The notes below the pieces were generated by a model. The model saw only the letters and a program-made list of their open reading frames with translations. It did no database searches and was not told the origin of the DNA. Source: Sanguibacter gelidistatuariae (lineage in GTDB: Bacteria > Actinomycetota > Actinomycetes > Actinomycetales > Cellulomonadaceae). From it: DNA of 64,000 nucleotides. Both the position numbers and the translations under genes were made by a program. Where the stretch lies: assembly GCF_900096585.1 (NCBI RefSeq), contig NZ_FMYH01000004.1, positions 283,248 through 347,247 on the forward strand, given 5' to 3'. Below, one piece after another: positions 7,722 through 16,442 of the stretch. Numbering within the stretch: the first letter of the stretch is position 1; every line of letters starts with the position of its first letter.

Positions 7722-9179
7722 ATGACCGCGCTGTCCATGCTGCCCGTCCCGACGTTCGACCGACCCCTGCCGCGGGTGATCCAGGGCGGCATGGGCATCG
7801 CCGTGTCGTCCTGGCGGCTCGCCTCCGCCGTCGCCCGCGCCGGCCAGCTCGGCGTCGTCTCTGGGACGGCGCTCGATCTTGTCCTGGCCCGCCGGCTGCA
7901 GGACGGCGACCCGGACGGAGCCGTGCGCCGCGCGCTCGCGGCCTTCCCGGTGCCGACCTTCGCCCACCGCGTGGTCAAGCGGTATTTCCGCGCCGGCGGC
8001 CGCGCGCCCCGCGAGCCCTATGCGCCGATCCCGCGGCTCGCGCTGCGCCAGACCCGGCTCGCGCAGGAGCTCATGATCCTCGGGGCCTTCGTCGAGGTGT
8101 GGCTCGCCAAGGAGGGGCACGGTGGCCAGGTGGGGATCAACTTCCTCGAGAAGGTCCAGATGGCGACCCCGACCGCGGCTTACGGATCGATGCTCGCCGG
8201 CGCAGACTATGTCGTCATGGGCGCCGGGATCCCCCGAGACATCCCGCACCTGCTCGACCGGCTGGCCGGGCACGAGGCGGTCGACCTGCCGGTCGAGGTC
8301 TCCGGCGCCCCCGCGGGCCACAGCGTCCGCCTCGACCCCGCCGAGCTGCTCGACGCCGATCTCCCGCCCTTGACCCGCCCGACCTTCCTCGCGATCGTCT
8401 CCGCCCACGCGCTCGCCTCCTATCTCGCCCGGGACTCCCACATCTGCCCGGACGGCTTTGTCGTGGAGGGCTCGCGGGCCGGCGGGCACAACGCCCCGCC
8501 GCGCGGACGGCTTACGCTCGACGATCTCGGCCAACCGGTGTTCGGGCCGCGCGACGAGGCGGACGTCGCCAAGGTCGCGGCGATCGGGCTGCCGTTCTGG
8601 CTGGCCGGATCGCAGGGGACCCCCGAGGCGCTCGCGACCGCGCGCGCGGCCGGGGCCGCCGGGGTGCAGGTGGGCACGGTCTTCGCCCTGGCTCAGGAGT
8701 CCGGCCTCGACCCGAGTCTGCGTGACGACCTGCTGACCCGGCTGCGCGCGGGCACCCTCGAGATCCGCACCGACCCCTTCGCCTCACCGACCGGCTTCCC
8801 CTTCAAGGTCGCCCAGGTCCCCGGGACGCTCTCGGACCCCGAGGTCCTGGCGGACCGCCCGCGGCTGTGCGACCTCGGCTACCTGCGCACCCCCTACCAG
8901 CGCGAGACGGGCGCGGTCGGCTACCGCTGCCCCGCGGAACCGGTCCACGTGTACGTGCGCAAGGGCGGCGCGGTCGAGGACACCGTCGGCCGGGTCTGCC
9001 TGTGCAACGCGCTCACCGCGGACGTCGGGCTCGGGCAGCAGCGCGCGGACGGCCACGAGGAGCTGGGGCTGCTCACCCTCGGGGTGGACATCGACGGCGC
9101 GAAGCGGCTCGCCACGATCCACCCGGGGGAGTGGACAGCCCGGGAGGCGCTCGACTGGCTGATCGGGGCGACGGGCTGA
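7722..9179 (+). CDS. Nitronate monooxygenase-like FMN enzyme
   Basis: The protein has 485 residues with an FMN TIM barrel of the 2-nitropropane dioxygenase family. It shows RVIQGGMGIAVS at the N-terminus, GVVSGTAL, ADYVVMGAGIPRDIP, VVEGSRAGGHNAPPRG (the family GGHxG flavin-phosphate loop), GSQGTPEALATARAAGAAGVQVGTVF, and a C-terminal extension with several Cys (CDLGYL, YRCPAEP, GRVCLCNALT). The extension is longer than in classical nitronate monooxygenases and resembles the PfaD/enoyl-reductase-like subgroup. The substrate is unknown. AAGGGGA lies about 10 bases before the ATG. Confidence 0.8.
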   Translation: MTALSMLPVPTFDRPLPRVIQGGMGIAVSSWRLASAVARAGQLGVVSGTALDLVLARRLQDGDPDGAVRRALAAFPVPTFAHRVVKRYFRAGGRAPREPYAPIPRLALRQTRLAQELMILGAFVEVWLAKEGHGGQVGINFLEKVQMATPTAAYGSMLAGADYVVMGAGIPRDIPHLLDRLAGHEAVDLPVEVSGAPAGHSVRLDPAELLDADLPPLTRPTFLAIVSAHALASYLARDSHICPDGFVVEGSRAGGHNAPPRGRLTLDDLGQPVFGPRDEADVAKVAAIGLPFWLAGSQGTPEALATARAAGAAGVQVGTVFALAQESGLDPSLRDDLLTRLRAGTLEIRTDPFASPTGFPFKVAQVPGTLSDPEVLADRPRLCDLGYLRTPYQRETGAVGYRCPAEPVHVYVRKGGAVEDTVGRVCLCNALTADVGLGQQRADGHEELGLLTLGVDIDGAKRLATIHPGEWTAREALDWLIGATG

Positions 9180-9273
9180 GGCTGCCGCCGCGCTGCCGCC
9201 GCACGGCCGTCGCGCCGCCGTCGCGCCGCCGTCGTACTGCCGCCGCGAAGATGACAGGGTGTCGGTTCAACGT

Positions 9274-9289
9274 CACAACGGAGGTTGTG
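9274..9289. promoter_or_regulatory. Inverted repeat CACAAC-GGAG-GTTGTG upstream of ferrochelatase
   Basis: A perfect 6-bp inverted repeat with a 4-base centre lies 46 bases before the cpfC start. It is a possible operator. Just before the gene, GATGAT (9323-9328) lies 7 bases from the ATG and could be a weak -10 of a leaderless transcript. The stretch before it (9180-9240) is simple-sequence GCCGCCG repeats. Confidence 0.3.
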
Positions 9290-9335
9290 GGCTTCTCTCC
9301 GCGGCACCCCTGCAACCGGTGCGATGATGGCAGGC

Positions 9336-10496
9336 ATGGCCATCGAGACCCCGGCGCCTGGACCGTCCACCGACGGCTCGCGTCCCTCCCCGCTCCCCTA
9401 CGACGCCCTCCTCCTCTACTCCTTCGGCGGGCCGAACAAGCCTGAGGACGTCGTGCCCTTCCTGCGCAACGTCACGGCCGGCAAGGGGATCCCCGACGCC
9501 CGCCTCGAGGAGGTCGGGGAGCACTACTACGGCTTCGGCGGCAAGAGCCCGATCAACGGCCAGAACCTTGCGCTCAAGGCCGCGCTCGAGGCCGAGCTCG
9601 CCGCGCGGGGCATCGACCTGCCCGTCGTGTGGGGCAACCGCAACTGGGAGCCGTACACGCGCGACGCCGTCGCCGAGCTGGCTGACCTGGGCGCCCAGCG
9701 CGCTGTTGCCCTCGTGACCAGTGCGTACTCCTCCTACTCGGGGTGCCGTCAGTACCGCGAAGACCTCGCGCTGACGCTCGAGGCCCGCGGCGAGCTGGGT
9801 GAGCACGGGTCGACGGGTATCCAGTTCGACAAGGTGCGCTCCTACTTCAACCACCCCGGCTTCGCCCAGGCGAACGTCGACGCGGTCGTCGAGGCGTACC
9901 GCGAGCTCGCGGACGGAACCGGAGCCCACCTGGTCTTCGTCACGCACTCCATCCCTCTCACCATGGAGGCCGCCTCCGCGGTCTCCGGCGCCACGTACTC
10001 CGCCCAGCACCTCGACCTCGCGGGGGTGGTCGCCGAGCGGGTCGCCGCCGAGCTTGGCCACCCGGTCGAGTGGACCCTGGCCTACTGCTCGCGCTCGGGC
10101 CCGCCCAGCCAGCCGTGGCTCGAGCCGGACGTCAACGACCACCTCGGCGAGCTCGCCAGGGCCGGCACGCGCGCCGTCGTGCTGTCCCCGATCGGCTTCG
10201 TCTCCGACCACATGGAGGTCGTCTACGACCTTGACACCGAGGCCCTGGCCACCGCGCGCGACCTCGGCCTCACGGCCGTGCGCGCCGGCACGGTCGGCAC
10301 CCGGGCGCCGTTCGTGGCCGGTCTGGTCGACCTCGTCCTGGAGCGAGCAGCCCTCGCCCGCGGGGAAGACGTGGCGGAGGAGTCCGTGGGTTCCATGGGC
10401 GCCTTCGACTCCGTGTGCCGCCCGGGCTGCTGCCGCCGGCGCGACGGCGAGGACAGCGGCGTGCCCGCGCTGTGCAGCACCGGCCTGTACACCTGA
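9336..10496 (+). CDS. cpfC: Coproporphyrin III ferrochelatase, [2Fe-2S]-type
   Basis: The protein (386 residues from the ATG at 9336) inserts Fe2+ into coproporphyrin III. The catalytic residues are visible: H204 in VFVTHSIP and E294 in SDHMEVVYDLD. LLLYSFGGP at the N-terminus and SPIGFVSD are family signatures. C137 (YSGCRQY) together with the C-terminal cluster C361, C365, C366 (CRPGCC) and C380 fits the [2Fe-2S] cluster ligands of mycobacterial-type ferrochelatases. It is followed 57 bases later by chdC, the next enzyme of the same Gram-positive haem pathway. ATGs at 9324 and 9327 are alternative starts. Confidence 0.93.
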   Translation: MAIETPAPGPSTDGSRPSPLPYDALLLYSFGGPNKPEDVVPFLRNVTAGKGIPDARLEEVGEHYYGFGGKSPINGQNLALKAALEAELAARGIDLPVVWGNRNWEPYTRDAVAELADLGAQRAVALVTSAYSSYSGCRQYREDLALTLEARGELGEHGSTGIQFDKVRSYFNHPGFAQANVDAVVEAYRELADGTGAHLVFVTHSIPLTMEAASAVSGATYSAQHLDLAGVVAERVAAELGHPVEWTLAYCSRSGPPSQPWLEPDVNDHLGELARAGTRAVVLSPIGFVSDHMEVVYDLDTEALATARDLGLTAVRAGTVGTRAPFVAGLVDLVLERAALARGEDVAEESVGSMGAFDSVCRPGCCRRRDGEDSGVPALCSTGLYT

Positions 10497-10553
10497 CGGC
10501 GATACCGTTGCATCAGCCGTCCGACCCCACCACCTGAGAGCAGGCCACCACCC

Positions 10554-11312
10554 ATGACGCACGCACCCGAGACCCACCACCGCCCCGACACCGGCGAGCT
10601 CGTCAGCACCGAGCCCGTCAACGCGACCGTCCGCTACACCATGTGGTCGGTGTTCTCGACGGTCCAGACGCTGCCCGCGGACGACGCCGAGCGCACGGCC
10701 ATGATCGACGCCGCGCTCACCGCGGTGGGCGGCGCGGCGTCGGGCATCGACACCGAGCTGACCGTGCGCGGCTGGTACGACGTCGGCGGGCTGCGCTCGG
10801 ACGCGGACCTGATGGTCTGGTGGCACGGACCTTCGATCGAGTCCGTCCAGCACGCCTACCAGCGCCTGCGTGCGAGCGACCTGGGGCGTCACCTCGAGCC
10901 CGTGTGGTCGGTCGCGGCCCTGCACCGCCCGGCGGAGTTCAACCGCGGCCACATTCCCGCGTTCATGGCCGACGAGGCCCCCGAGAAGTACATCTGCGTG
11001 TACCCCTTCGTGCGGTCCTACGACTGGTACCTGCTGCCCGCCGACGAGCGCTCCACGATGCTCCGCGACCACGGCATGGCCGCGGCCGGCTACAAGGACG
11101 TCCGCGCGAACACCGTCTCCGCCTTCGCCCTCGGCGACTACGAGTGGATCCTCGCCTTCGAGGCCGCCGAGCTCGACCGGATCGTCGACCTCATGCGGGA
11201 CCTGCGCGCGACCGAGGCCCGCCGCCACGTCCGCGACGAGGTCCCCTTCTTCACCGGCCCGCGCACAGACCTGCACGCCTGGGCCGCCCGCCAGCCCCTC
11301 TCCGAAGACTGA
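10554..11312 (+). CDS. chdC: Coproheme decarboxylase (HemQ/ChdC, chlorite-dismutase fold)
   Basis: The protein has 252 residues. It decarboxylates coproheme to haem b, the last step of the coproporphyrin-dependent pathway. The motif [13 protein letters not shown] carries the conserved catalytic Tyr (Y150), and RDHG provides the probable proximal His (H173). [22 protein letters not shown] is the family's distal-face strand region. A short His-rich N-terminus (HAPETHH) precedes the domain. The gene is co-directional with cpfC and very likely in one operon. It ends 70 bases before a family B inverted repeat that probably terminates it. Confidence 0.93.
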   Translation: MTHAPETHHRPDTGELVSTEPVNATVRYTMWSVFSTVQTLPADDAERTAMIDAALTAVGGAASGIDTELTVRGWYDVGGLRSDADLMVWWHGPSIESVQHAYQRLRASDLGRHLEPVWSVAALHRPAEFNRGHIPAFMADEAPEKYICVYPFVRSYDWYLLPADERSTMLRDHGMAAAGYKDVRANTVSAFALGDYEWILAFEAAELDRIVDLMRDLRATEARRHVRDEVPFFTGPRTDLHAWAARQPLSED

Positions 11313-11382
11313 CCGCCGGCGCCCGGAGCCGGACGGGACCCGCCCGGAGCCGGACGGGACCCGCCCAGCATCGCGCCCTCTT

Positions 11383-11448
11383 CCGCTGAGTGCGGTCAAA
11401 CGGCTGCCCGATGTCGGGAATGTCCAGCCGATCGACCGCACTCAGCGG
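11383..11448. repeat. Family B inverted repeat, copy 1 (probable bidirectional terminator)
   Basis: A 66-bp element with perfect 15-bp ends, CCGCTGAGTGCGGTC and GACCGCACTCAGCGG, and an inner GGCTG/CAGCC pair. It lies between convergent chdC and the dehydrogenase gene. Related copies are at 21315-21380 and 35702-35766. Confidence 0.85.
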
Positions 11449-11467
11449 GTGGGGACGGGTGGGTGGA

Positions 11468-12832
11468 TCAGGGGTAGAGGCCTCGGATCTGGTGGGCCTC
11501 GGCTACCCGGCGGACCCCGATCACCAGGGCCGCGTCCCGCAGGGTGAGGCCCTGCTGGGCCGCGACGTCGGTCACGTCGGCGAAGGCGGTATGCATCCGC
11601 TCGGCGAGGCGGCTCTCGATCTCGCTCAGCGTCCACCGGTAGGCCTGGTTGGCCTGCGCCCACTCGAAGTAGGACACGACGACGCCTCCCGCGTTCGCGA
11701 GGATGTCCGGCACGACGACGATGCCCTGGCTGGCCAGGATCGCGTCGGCTTCGGCCGTGGTCGGGCCGTTGGCGCCCTCGACGACGAACCGGGCTCGCAC
11801 CGCAGGCGCGGTGACGGCGTCGAGCACGCCCTCGACCGCGGCCGGAACGAGGACGTCGACCTCGAGCGCGAGCAGGGCGGCGTTGTCGATGGGATCCGCG
11901 CCGTCGAATCCGACGACCGACCCCGTGGCTTCCACGTGGGCGAGGAGCCGCGCGACGTCGATCCCGTCCGCGTTGTGCAGCCCACCGAACTGATCGCTCA
12001 CGGCGACCACCCGGGCGCCCTCCGCGGCGAAGATGTCCGCGGCGTGCGCCCCCACCTTGCCGAAGCCCTGCACGGCCACGGTCGCCCCCGCCAGGTCGCT
12101 CCCCGCCTGCGCCAGGGCCGCCCGCGTGACATGCACGACGCCGCGCGACGTCGCCGTCGTGCGTCCCAGGGACCCGCCCAGCGCGATCGGCTTGCCGGTC
12201 ACGACCGCGGGGATGGTGTACCCCTGGCTGGCCGAGTACGTGTCCATGATCCACGCCATGGTCTGCTCGTTCGTGCCCATGTCGGGCGCCATGATGTCCT
12301 GCTCGGGACCGATCATCGGCATGATCTCGCTCGTGTACCGGCGGGTCACCCGCTCGAGCTCGGCCTGGCTGTAGGCGAGCGGATCGATGCCCACACCGCC
12401 CTTCGCCCCGCCGTAGGGGATGTCGACGACGGCGCACTTCCACGTCATGAGCATCGCCAGGGCGCGGACCTCGTCGACGTCGACGCTGGGGTGGAACCGC
12501 AGGCCACCCTTGCCCGGACCTCGGGAGACGTTGTGCTGGACGCGGTAGCCCTTGAACAGCTCGATCCGGCCGTCGTCGCGCCGCAGCGGGATGGCGACGT
12601 TGACCTCCCGCCGAGGCGTCGCGAGCATCTCGTGCAAGCCCTCGTCGTACTCCAGGATCCGGACCGCTCCGGCGAGCTGACCGAGGGCGTTCGCCCACGG
12701 GAGGGAGGCCTCGCTGCGGCTCTGGGCGGACCCGTCGGCGCCCCCGCGGGCGGACGGGCGGGCGGCCTCGGAGGGGAGAGGCGCCGCCGCGATAGGCGGG
12801 GCCGTTGGCCCGGAGACAGTGGTAGGTGACAT
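11468..12832 (-). CDS. Glu/Leu/Phe/Val-type NAD(P)-dependent amino-acid dehydrogenase (probable glutamate dehydrogenase)
   Basis: From the ATG at 12832 (AGGAG 8 bases upstream) the protein has 454 residues. After a disordered Ala/Pro N-terminus of about 45 residues comes the dimerisation domain with RGPGKGGLRFH and MTWKCAVVDIPYGGAKGGV, holding the substrate lysines (about K108, K132) and catalytic K144. The Rossmann motif is VAVQGFGKVGAHAA. The closing VVEGANGPTT and PDILANAGGVVVSYFEW segments are typical of hexameric GDH of about 420-450 residues. It catalyses reversible oxidative deamination of glutamate or a related amino acid. The coenzyme specificity is not clear. Confidence 0.88.
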   Translation of the reverse strand: MSPTTVSGPTAPPIAAAPLPSEAARPSARGGADGSAQSRSEASLPWANALGQLAGAVRILEYDEGLHEMLATPRREVNVAIPLRRDDGRIELFKGYRVQHNVSRGPGKGGLRFHPSVDVDEVRALAMLMTWKCAVVDIPYGGAKGGVGIDPLAYSQAELERVTRRYTSEIMPMIGPEQDIMAPDMGTNEQTMAWIMDTYSASQGYTIPAVVTGKPIALGGSLGRTTATSRGVVHVTRAALAQAGSDLAGATVAVQGFGKVGAHAADIFAAEGARVVAVSDQFGGLHNADGIDVARLLAHVEATGSVVGFDGADPIDNAALLALEVDVLVPAAVEGVLDAVTAPAVRARFVVEGANGPTTAEADAILASQGIVVVPDILANAGGVVVSYFEWAQANQAYRWTLSEIESRLAERMHTAFADVTDVAAQQGLTLRDAALVIGVRRVAEAHQIRGLYP

Positions 12833-12902
12833 CGTCGTCGCTCCTGGTGATCGTGTGGGTCTCACTCACGTCAACCTACGCCAACGGGCGCGAGGCGCAG
12901 CG

Positions 12903-13913
12903 TCAGAGCCGGGTGATTCCCGCGAAGGTCAGGCCACGGTGGGCGGCCAGCCGCGCGCCCTCGCCCTCGATTCGCGCGGCTGTGCTGCGGGCGAGCGGTT
13001 CGAGCTCCTCCAGGCGCACGCTGAGCGAACGGCCCGTCGCCCGCGGACGCCACAGCGCGATCGCTGTGCCGTCGGCCACGACGACGCCGGGCCGTCCCAG
13101 GGTGGGCCACACCCGCTTGCGCAGGGCTGCGTCCGAGATCAGCAGCTCACGGTCCTTGAGCTGGAGGAAGGGGTCGTAGGGGCCGAGCAGTCGGAGCGCG
13201 CCCGACTCCCCGTGCTCATGCGCGCCCGATGCGCCGGCCTGGTCGGTCGGCTCCGCGGTGACCTGGGGCCAGCGCCGGGTGACCTCGGCGACCGGGGCGT
13301 CGAGATAGGCGGCCGCGTGCTTGGGGCCGGCGTAGGGGTAGAACCGGCGGAAGCTCGCCAGGACGTCGCGCGGGCCAGCGGGTGGTTGATCCCCTTCCTG
13401 TTCGGGGGGCGCGAGCGGGAAGGGATCTAGGTGCCACCCGGGGATCGGTCGCAGCGTCGGGGGAGAGGTGCCGGGCACCAGGTCGAGCCCGGCCTGCAGG
13501 GCGGCCAGGCGGAACGGCATCTCGAAGGTATGGGTCGCGTGGCAGGGCGCGCACCAGCGCAGGTACGGGGCGGGGAGCAGGGGGGTGAGCCGGCTGGAGA
13601 CCTCGCCCTTGGGCATGGGCTCGGTGACGATCTCGTGGAGATGACTGGCGACGGTCCGCAGGGCGTCGAGCACGTCGATCCCTGCGGCGCGCAGGGGTTT
13701 GGCGGCGCCATAGATCCGCCTGGCGGCATCGGGCTCGCTGAACGGGGACACCCCGCAGGCTACGGCCGCGAGGTCGGCCCTGCGGTAGGTGTGGGGTGCC
13801 CCGCGCAGGGTCCAGGCCAACGCGAGGCCGGCGTCTTCCTCCCCGCCGCGCCCGACCGGCAGGGCCCGGTTGGTCAGGGCCCACGCGGCGCCGTCCGCAC
13901 CTGTGTCCTGCAC
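12903..13913 (-). CDS. AlkZ/YcaQ-like winged-helix DNA glycosylase family protein, 5' end apparently frameshifted
   Basis: The annotated part (336 residues from a GTG) contains LALAWTLRGAPHTYRRADL, the family's WTxRG...H signature, and YPYAGPKHAAAYLDAP plus LLGPYDPFLQLKDREL of the HTH_42/AlkZ family, some members of which unhook DNA crosslinks. Coding similarity continues upstream of this GTG in the same frame (ERWVAQGLAS, then ILDLGVQDTGADGAAWAL, expected in the family) back to about 14060. No ATG, GTG or TTG is available there. The obvious start, AAGGAG plus ATG at 14074, is in another frame. A one-base deletion near 14030-14050 would explain this. The protein may therefore be inactive, or the assembly may hold an indel. 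Confidence 0.7.
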   Translation of the reverse strand: MQDTGADGAAWALTNRALPVGRGGEEDAGLALAWTLRGAPHTYRRADLAAVACGVSPFSEPDAARRIYGAAKPLRAAGIDVLDALRTVASHLHEIVTEPMPKGEVSSRLTPLLPAPYLRWCAPCHATHTFEMPFRLAALQAGLDLVPGTSPPTLRPIPGWHLDPFPLAPPEQEGDQPPAGPRDVLASFRRFYPYAGPKHAAAYLDAPVAEVTRRWPQVTAEPTDQAGASGAHEHGESGALRLLGPYDPFLQLKDRELLISDAALRKRVWPTLGRPGVVVADGTAIALWRPRATGRSLSVRLEELEPLARSTAARIEGEGARLAAHRGLTFAGITRL

Positions 13914-14091
13914 CCCGAGGTCGAGGATCGGGGCGTGCGCGACGGCAATCCGCAGGTCCGCGGGGACCGGCTCGTGGCTGCTCCTGGCCGAGGCGAGACC
14001 CTGGGCAACCCAGCGTTCGTGCAGTGCGTCGGTCGGGCGCCCGACCCAGCCGGATCCGGCTGGGTGGAGGTCATGGCCGCTCCTTATCGGA

Positions 14092-14202
14092 ACTGCGACG
14101 GATCGGAACTGTGACGGATCAGAACTGCGACGGATCAGAACTGCGACGGATCAGAACTGCGACGGATCAGAACTGCGACGGATCAGAACTGTGACGAGCG
14201 GG
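14092..14202. repeat. 16-bp tandem repeat, seven units
   Basis: Seven units of AACTGCGACGGATCAG, the first 15 bases long and the last degenerate, fill the gap between the LacI gene and the AlkZ-like gene. They lie just upstream of the likely start of the latter at 14074. No coding potential is seen. This is a minisatellite-type array that could vary in copy number. Confidence 0.92.
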
Positions 14203-14206
14203 GATG

Positions 14207-15265
14207 TCAGGACGAGGCGCGGGGCACCAGGACGGGGGCCAGGATGATGTGCCCGTCCTTCTCGACGACGGGCACGGAATCGCCCGCCTGGGCGACGAAG
14301 TCGTCCTTGTCGAGGAAGCCGAGGCTCACGAGCAGCTCGTCCGTGGCGTACCTCGCCATCCGCACGACCGGGTTGCTGATCGTGGTCAGGGCGGGCACCG
14401 AGCCTTCAGCGACGCCGAGGTCGTCGTAGCCGATGACGGCGACGTCCTCGGGCACGGATCGGCCGTGCTTGGCGAGCACCCGAAGCACCCCCATGGCCAT
14501 GAGGTCAGAGGCGGCAAAGACGGCGTCGACGGTCGGGTCGAGGGCCAGGATCGTCTCCATGGCCTGGACACCGGAGACGGTCGTGAAGTCACCGCGGGCG
14601 AGCGGCCCCTCGGCCATCCCCGCCTCGGTCAGCGCCTGGCGCCAACCGGCGAGGCGGTCCTCACCGGCGGCCATGTCCGAGGGACCGCCGACGTGGGCGA
14701 TGTTCGTGCGGCCCTGGGCGATCAGATGGTTCGTGGCGAGAAAGCCTCCGGCGACGTTGTCGACGTCGACGAAGCGCAGGCCGGGGAAGTCTCGGAACGG
14801 GCGGCCCACGAAGACAGCGGGGATCCTGGAGTCCTCGATCGCGCCCTCGAGGTCGTCGCGGCGGTGGTGGGACACGACGATCGCGCCGTCGACGTGGCCG
14901 TTGCGCAGGTAGCGGGAGATTCGCCCGGGAGTCTCGTCCGGCTGGGCGAAGAGCAGCACCAGCTGCAGGTCCCAGTCCCGCAGCGCGGAGTTGATGCCGC
15001 GCACGGTGGCGGCGAAGAACGGGTCGGTCAGCACACGTTCGTCGGGCTCGGGCACCACCAGGGCGATCGAGTTGGTGCGGCGGGTGACGAGGGAGCGGGC
15101 CGCGCGGTTGGGGACGTACCCGAGCCGGGCGATCGCGTCGTCCACCGCCTGCTGGGCCTCGGGGGAGACGCGTGAGCCGCCGTTGATCGCGCGCGACGCC
15201 GTAGACCGTGACACACCGGCCGCATGCGCGACCTCCTCCAATGTGGGAGCTTGCTGGCCCATCAT
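14207..15265 (-). CDS. cebR: LacI-family repressor, probably CebR-like
   Basis: The protein has 352 residues from the ATG preceded by GAGAGGAG. The N-terminal HTH reads TLEEVAHAAGVSRSTASRAI followed by the hinge helix YVPNRAARSL. A periplasmic-binding-protein-like effector domain follows (residues about 65-340; FVGRPF, DNVAGGFLATNHLI, DAVFAASDLMAMGV, VIGYDDL). It lies downstream of an ATPase-less sugar importer whose promoter has two TGGGAGCG-type boxes, the operator type recognised by Streptomyces CebR. The regulator-target link is therefore inferred from operator type and location. The effector is probably cellobiose or a related beta-glucoside. Confidence 0.85.
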   Translation of the reverse strand: MMGQQAPTLEEVAHAAGVSRSTASRAINGGSRVSPEAQQAVDDAIARLGYVPNRAARSLVTRRTNSIALVVPEPDERVLTDPFFAATVRGINSALRDWDLQLVLLFAQPDETPGRISRYLRNGHVDGAIVVSHHRRDDLEGAIEDSRIPAVFVGRPFRDFPGLRFVDVDNVAGGFLATNHLIAQGRTNIAHVGGPSDMAAGEDRLAGWRQALTEAGMAEGPLARGDFTTVSGVQAMETILALDPTVDAVFAASDLMAMGVLRVLAKHGRSVPEDVAVIGYDDLGVAEGSVPALTTISNPVVRMARYATDELLVSLGFLDKDDFVAQAGDSVPVVEKDGHIILAPVLVPRASS

Positions 15266-15453
15266 GTCTCCTCTCGGCCGCGCCACTGCGGCCGACGACG
15301 TTTCCTGGCTAGTTTTGGAACATGAGTGGGTCGCGGATTGATGCTAGTGCCCACAATGCTGTCGGCGCACCAGGAGCCTTGGAAGCCGACAGGCAGCGGC
15401 GAAATCCGGCTAGACATGAGCGTGAGTGCGCCCCGCCGATGCGACTGCTTCAT

Positions 15454-15481
15454 CCGGGGCGCAGTTGCGGCTGCGCCCCGG
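15454..15481 (-). terminator. Stem-loop terminator after the sugar-importer operon
   Basis: A perfect 11-bp stem (CCGGGGCGCAG / CTGCGCCCCGG) with a 6-base loop lies 50 bases past the second permease stop and before the LacI gene. No U-run follows on the minus strand. The regulator is thus probably transcribed at least partly on its own. The rest of the gap 15266-15530 shows no gene. Confidence 0.65.
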
Positions 15482-15530
15482 ACGAGTCCTTCGAGACCGA
15501 TCAGGTCATCGAGGGATGGTGTGGGGAGAA

Positions 15531-16442
15531 CTACCCCTTGACGGCGCCCGCCATGATGCCGGCAACCAGGTGGCGCCCGGCGAAGGCGAACACGACGACG
15601 AGCGGCAGGGTCGACAGCAGCACGCCGGCCATCACGAGCGAGAAGTCAGTGAAGTAGTTTGAGTTGAGCAACTGCATGACCATCGGCAGGGTTGGGTTCT
15701 TGCTGCCCAGGATGATGAATGGCCAGAAGAAGGCCGTCCAGCTCCCGATGAAGGTGAACAGGGCCAGCATCGCCGCCGCAGGACGGGCCGCCGGCATGGC
15801 GATGTGCCAGAACGTGCGGATCATAGAAGCGCCGTCGACCCTGGCGGCCTCGATGAGTTCGTAGGGCAGTGCCCCCTCGAGGTACTGGGTCATCCAAAAC
15901 ACGCCGAAGGCGGTGACCATGCCGGGCACGATCACGGCGATGATCTTGCCGGACCAGCCGATCTCCGACATGACGATGAAGAGCGGAACGATGCCGAGCT
16001 GGGACGGGATGGCCATCGTCGCGATGACGAAGACGAGCAGCGGACCGCGGCCCCGGAAACGGAGCTTAGCGAAGGAGTAACCAGCCAGGGTCGAGAAGAT
16101 GACCACAGTGATGGACTGGACGACCGCGATGGTCAGGGAGTTGATGAAGCCCTTGACCAGCGGGATGTTCGAGTCGAAGACGCGGCTGAAGTTCGTGAAC
16201 AGGTTGCCCTGGGGGAGAAGACCGGGGATCGGGTTGCGCACGATCGTCAGCGAGTCCGAGGACGCGAGCTGGATCACGTAGTACAAGGGGTATGCGGAGA
16301 TAAGTAGCACGATCACGAGAATCACGTACGTGACCCAGCCGGGCCGACGATCCGGGCCAGCGAGCTTGGCCTTGCGGCGCTTGGCTGCGGACCGTGCGGC
16401 GCCCTTGCCTGCGGTCTGGGCGATGACGGGGATGGAGCTCAT
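15531..16442 (-). CDS. cebG: Sugar ABC transporter permease, MalG/CebG type
   Basis: The protein has 303 residues and about six membrane segments, the first at YVILVIVLLISAYPLYYVIQL. The cytoplasmic EAA loop, IEAARVDGASMIRTFWHIAMP, is the ATPase-docking motif of MalG-type permeases. A basic N-terminus (AKRRKAKLAG) precedes the first helix. It overlaps the other permease gene by 4 bases (ATGA). No ATPase gene is in the operon, so it probably depends on a shared MsiK-type ATPase, as Streptomyces CebEFG does. Confidence 0.87.
   Translation of the reverse strand: MSSIPVIAQTAGKGAARSAAKRRKAKLAGPDRRPGWVTYVILVIVLLISAYPLYYVIQLASSDSLTIVRNPIPGLLPQGNLFTNFSRVFDSNIPLVKGFINSLTIAVVQSITVVIFSTLAGYSFAKLRFRGRGPLLVFVIATMAIPSQLGIVPLFIVMSEIGWSGKIIAVIVPGMVTAFGVFWMTQYLEGALPYELIEAARVDGASMIRTFWHIAMPAARPAAAMLALFTFIGSWTAFFWPFIILGSKNPTLPMVMQLLNSNYFTDFSLVMAGVLLSTLPLVVVFAFAGRHLVAGIMAGAVKG

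Noticed and set aside
11130..11380. Repeated CCGGAGCCGGACGGGACCCG near 11326 as a regulatory array
   Set aside because: Only two to three short copies are present, directly after the chdC stop; there is too little to distinguish it from simple GC-rich duplication.
14092..14202. CRISPR array
   Set aside because: The 16-bp units are directly adjacent with no unique spacers, so this is a tandem repeat.
14207..15265. Reading the LacI gene as the regulator of the GH20 operon
   Set aside because: The sugar importer has exact CebR-type boxes next to it, whereas the GH20 promoter has none.
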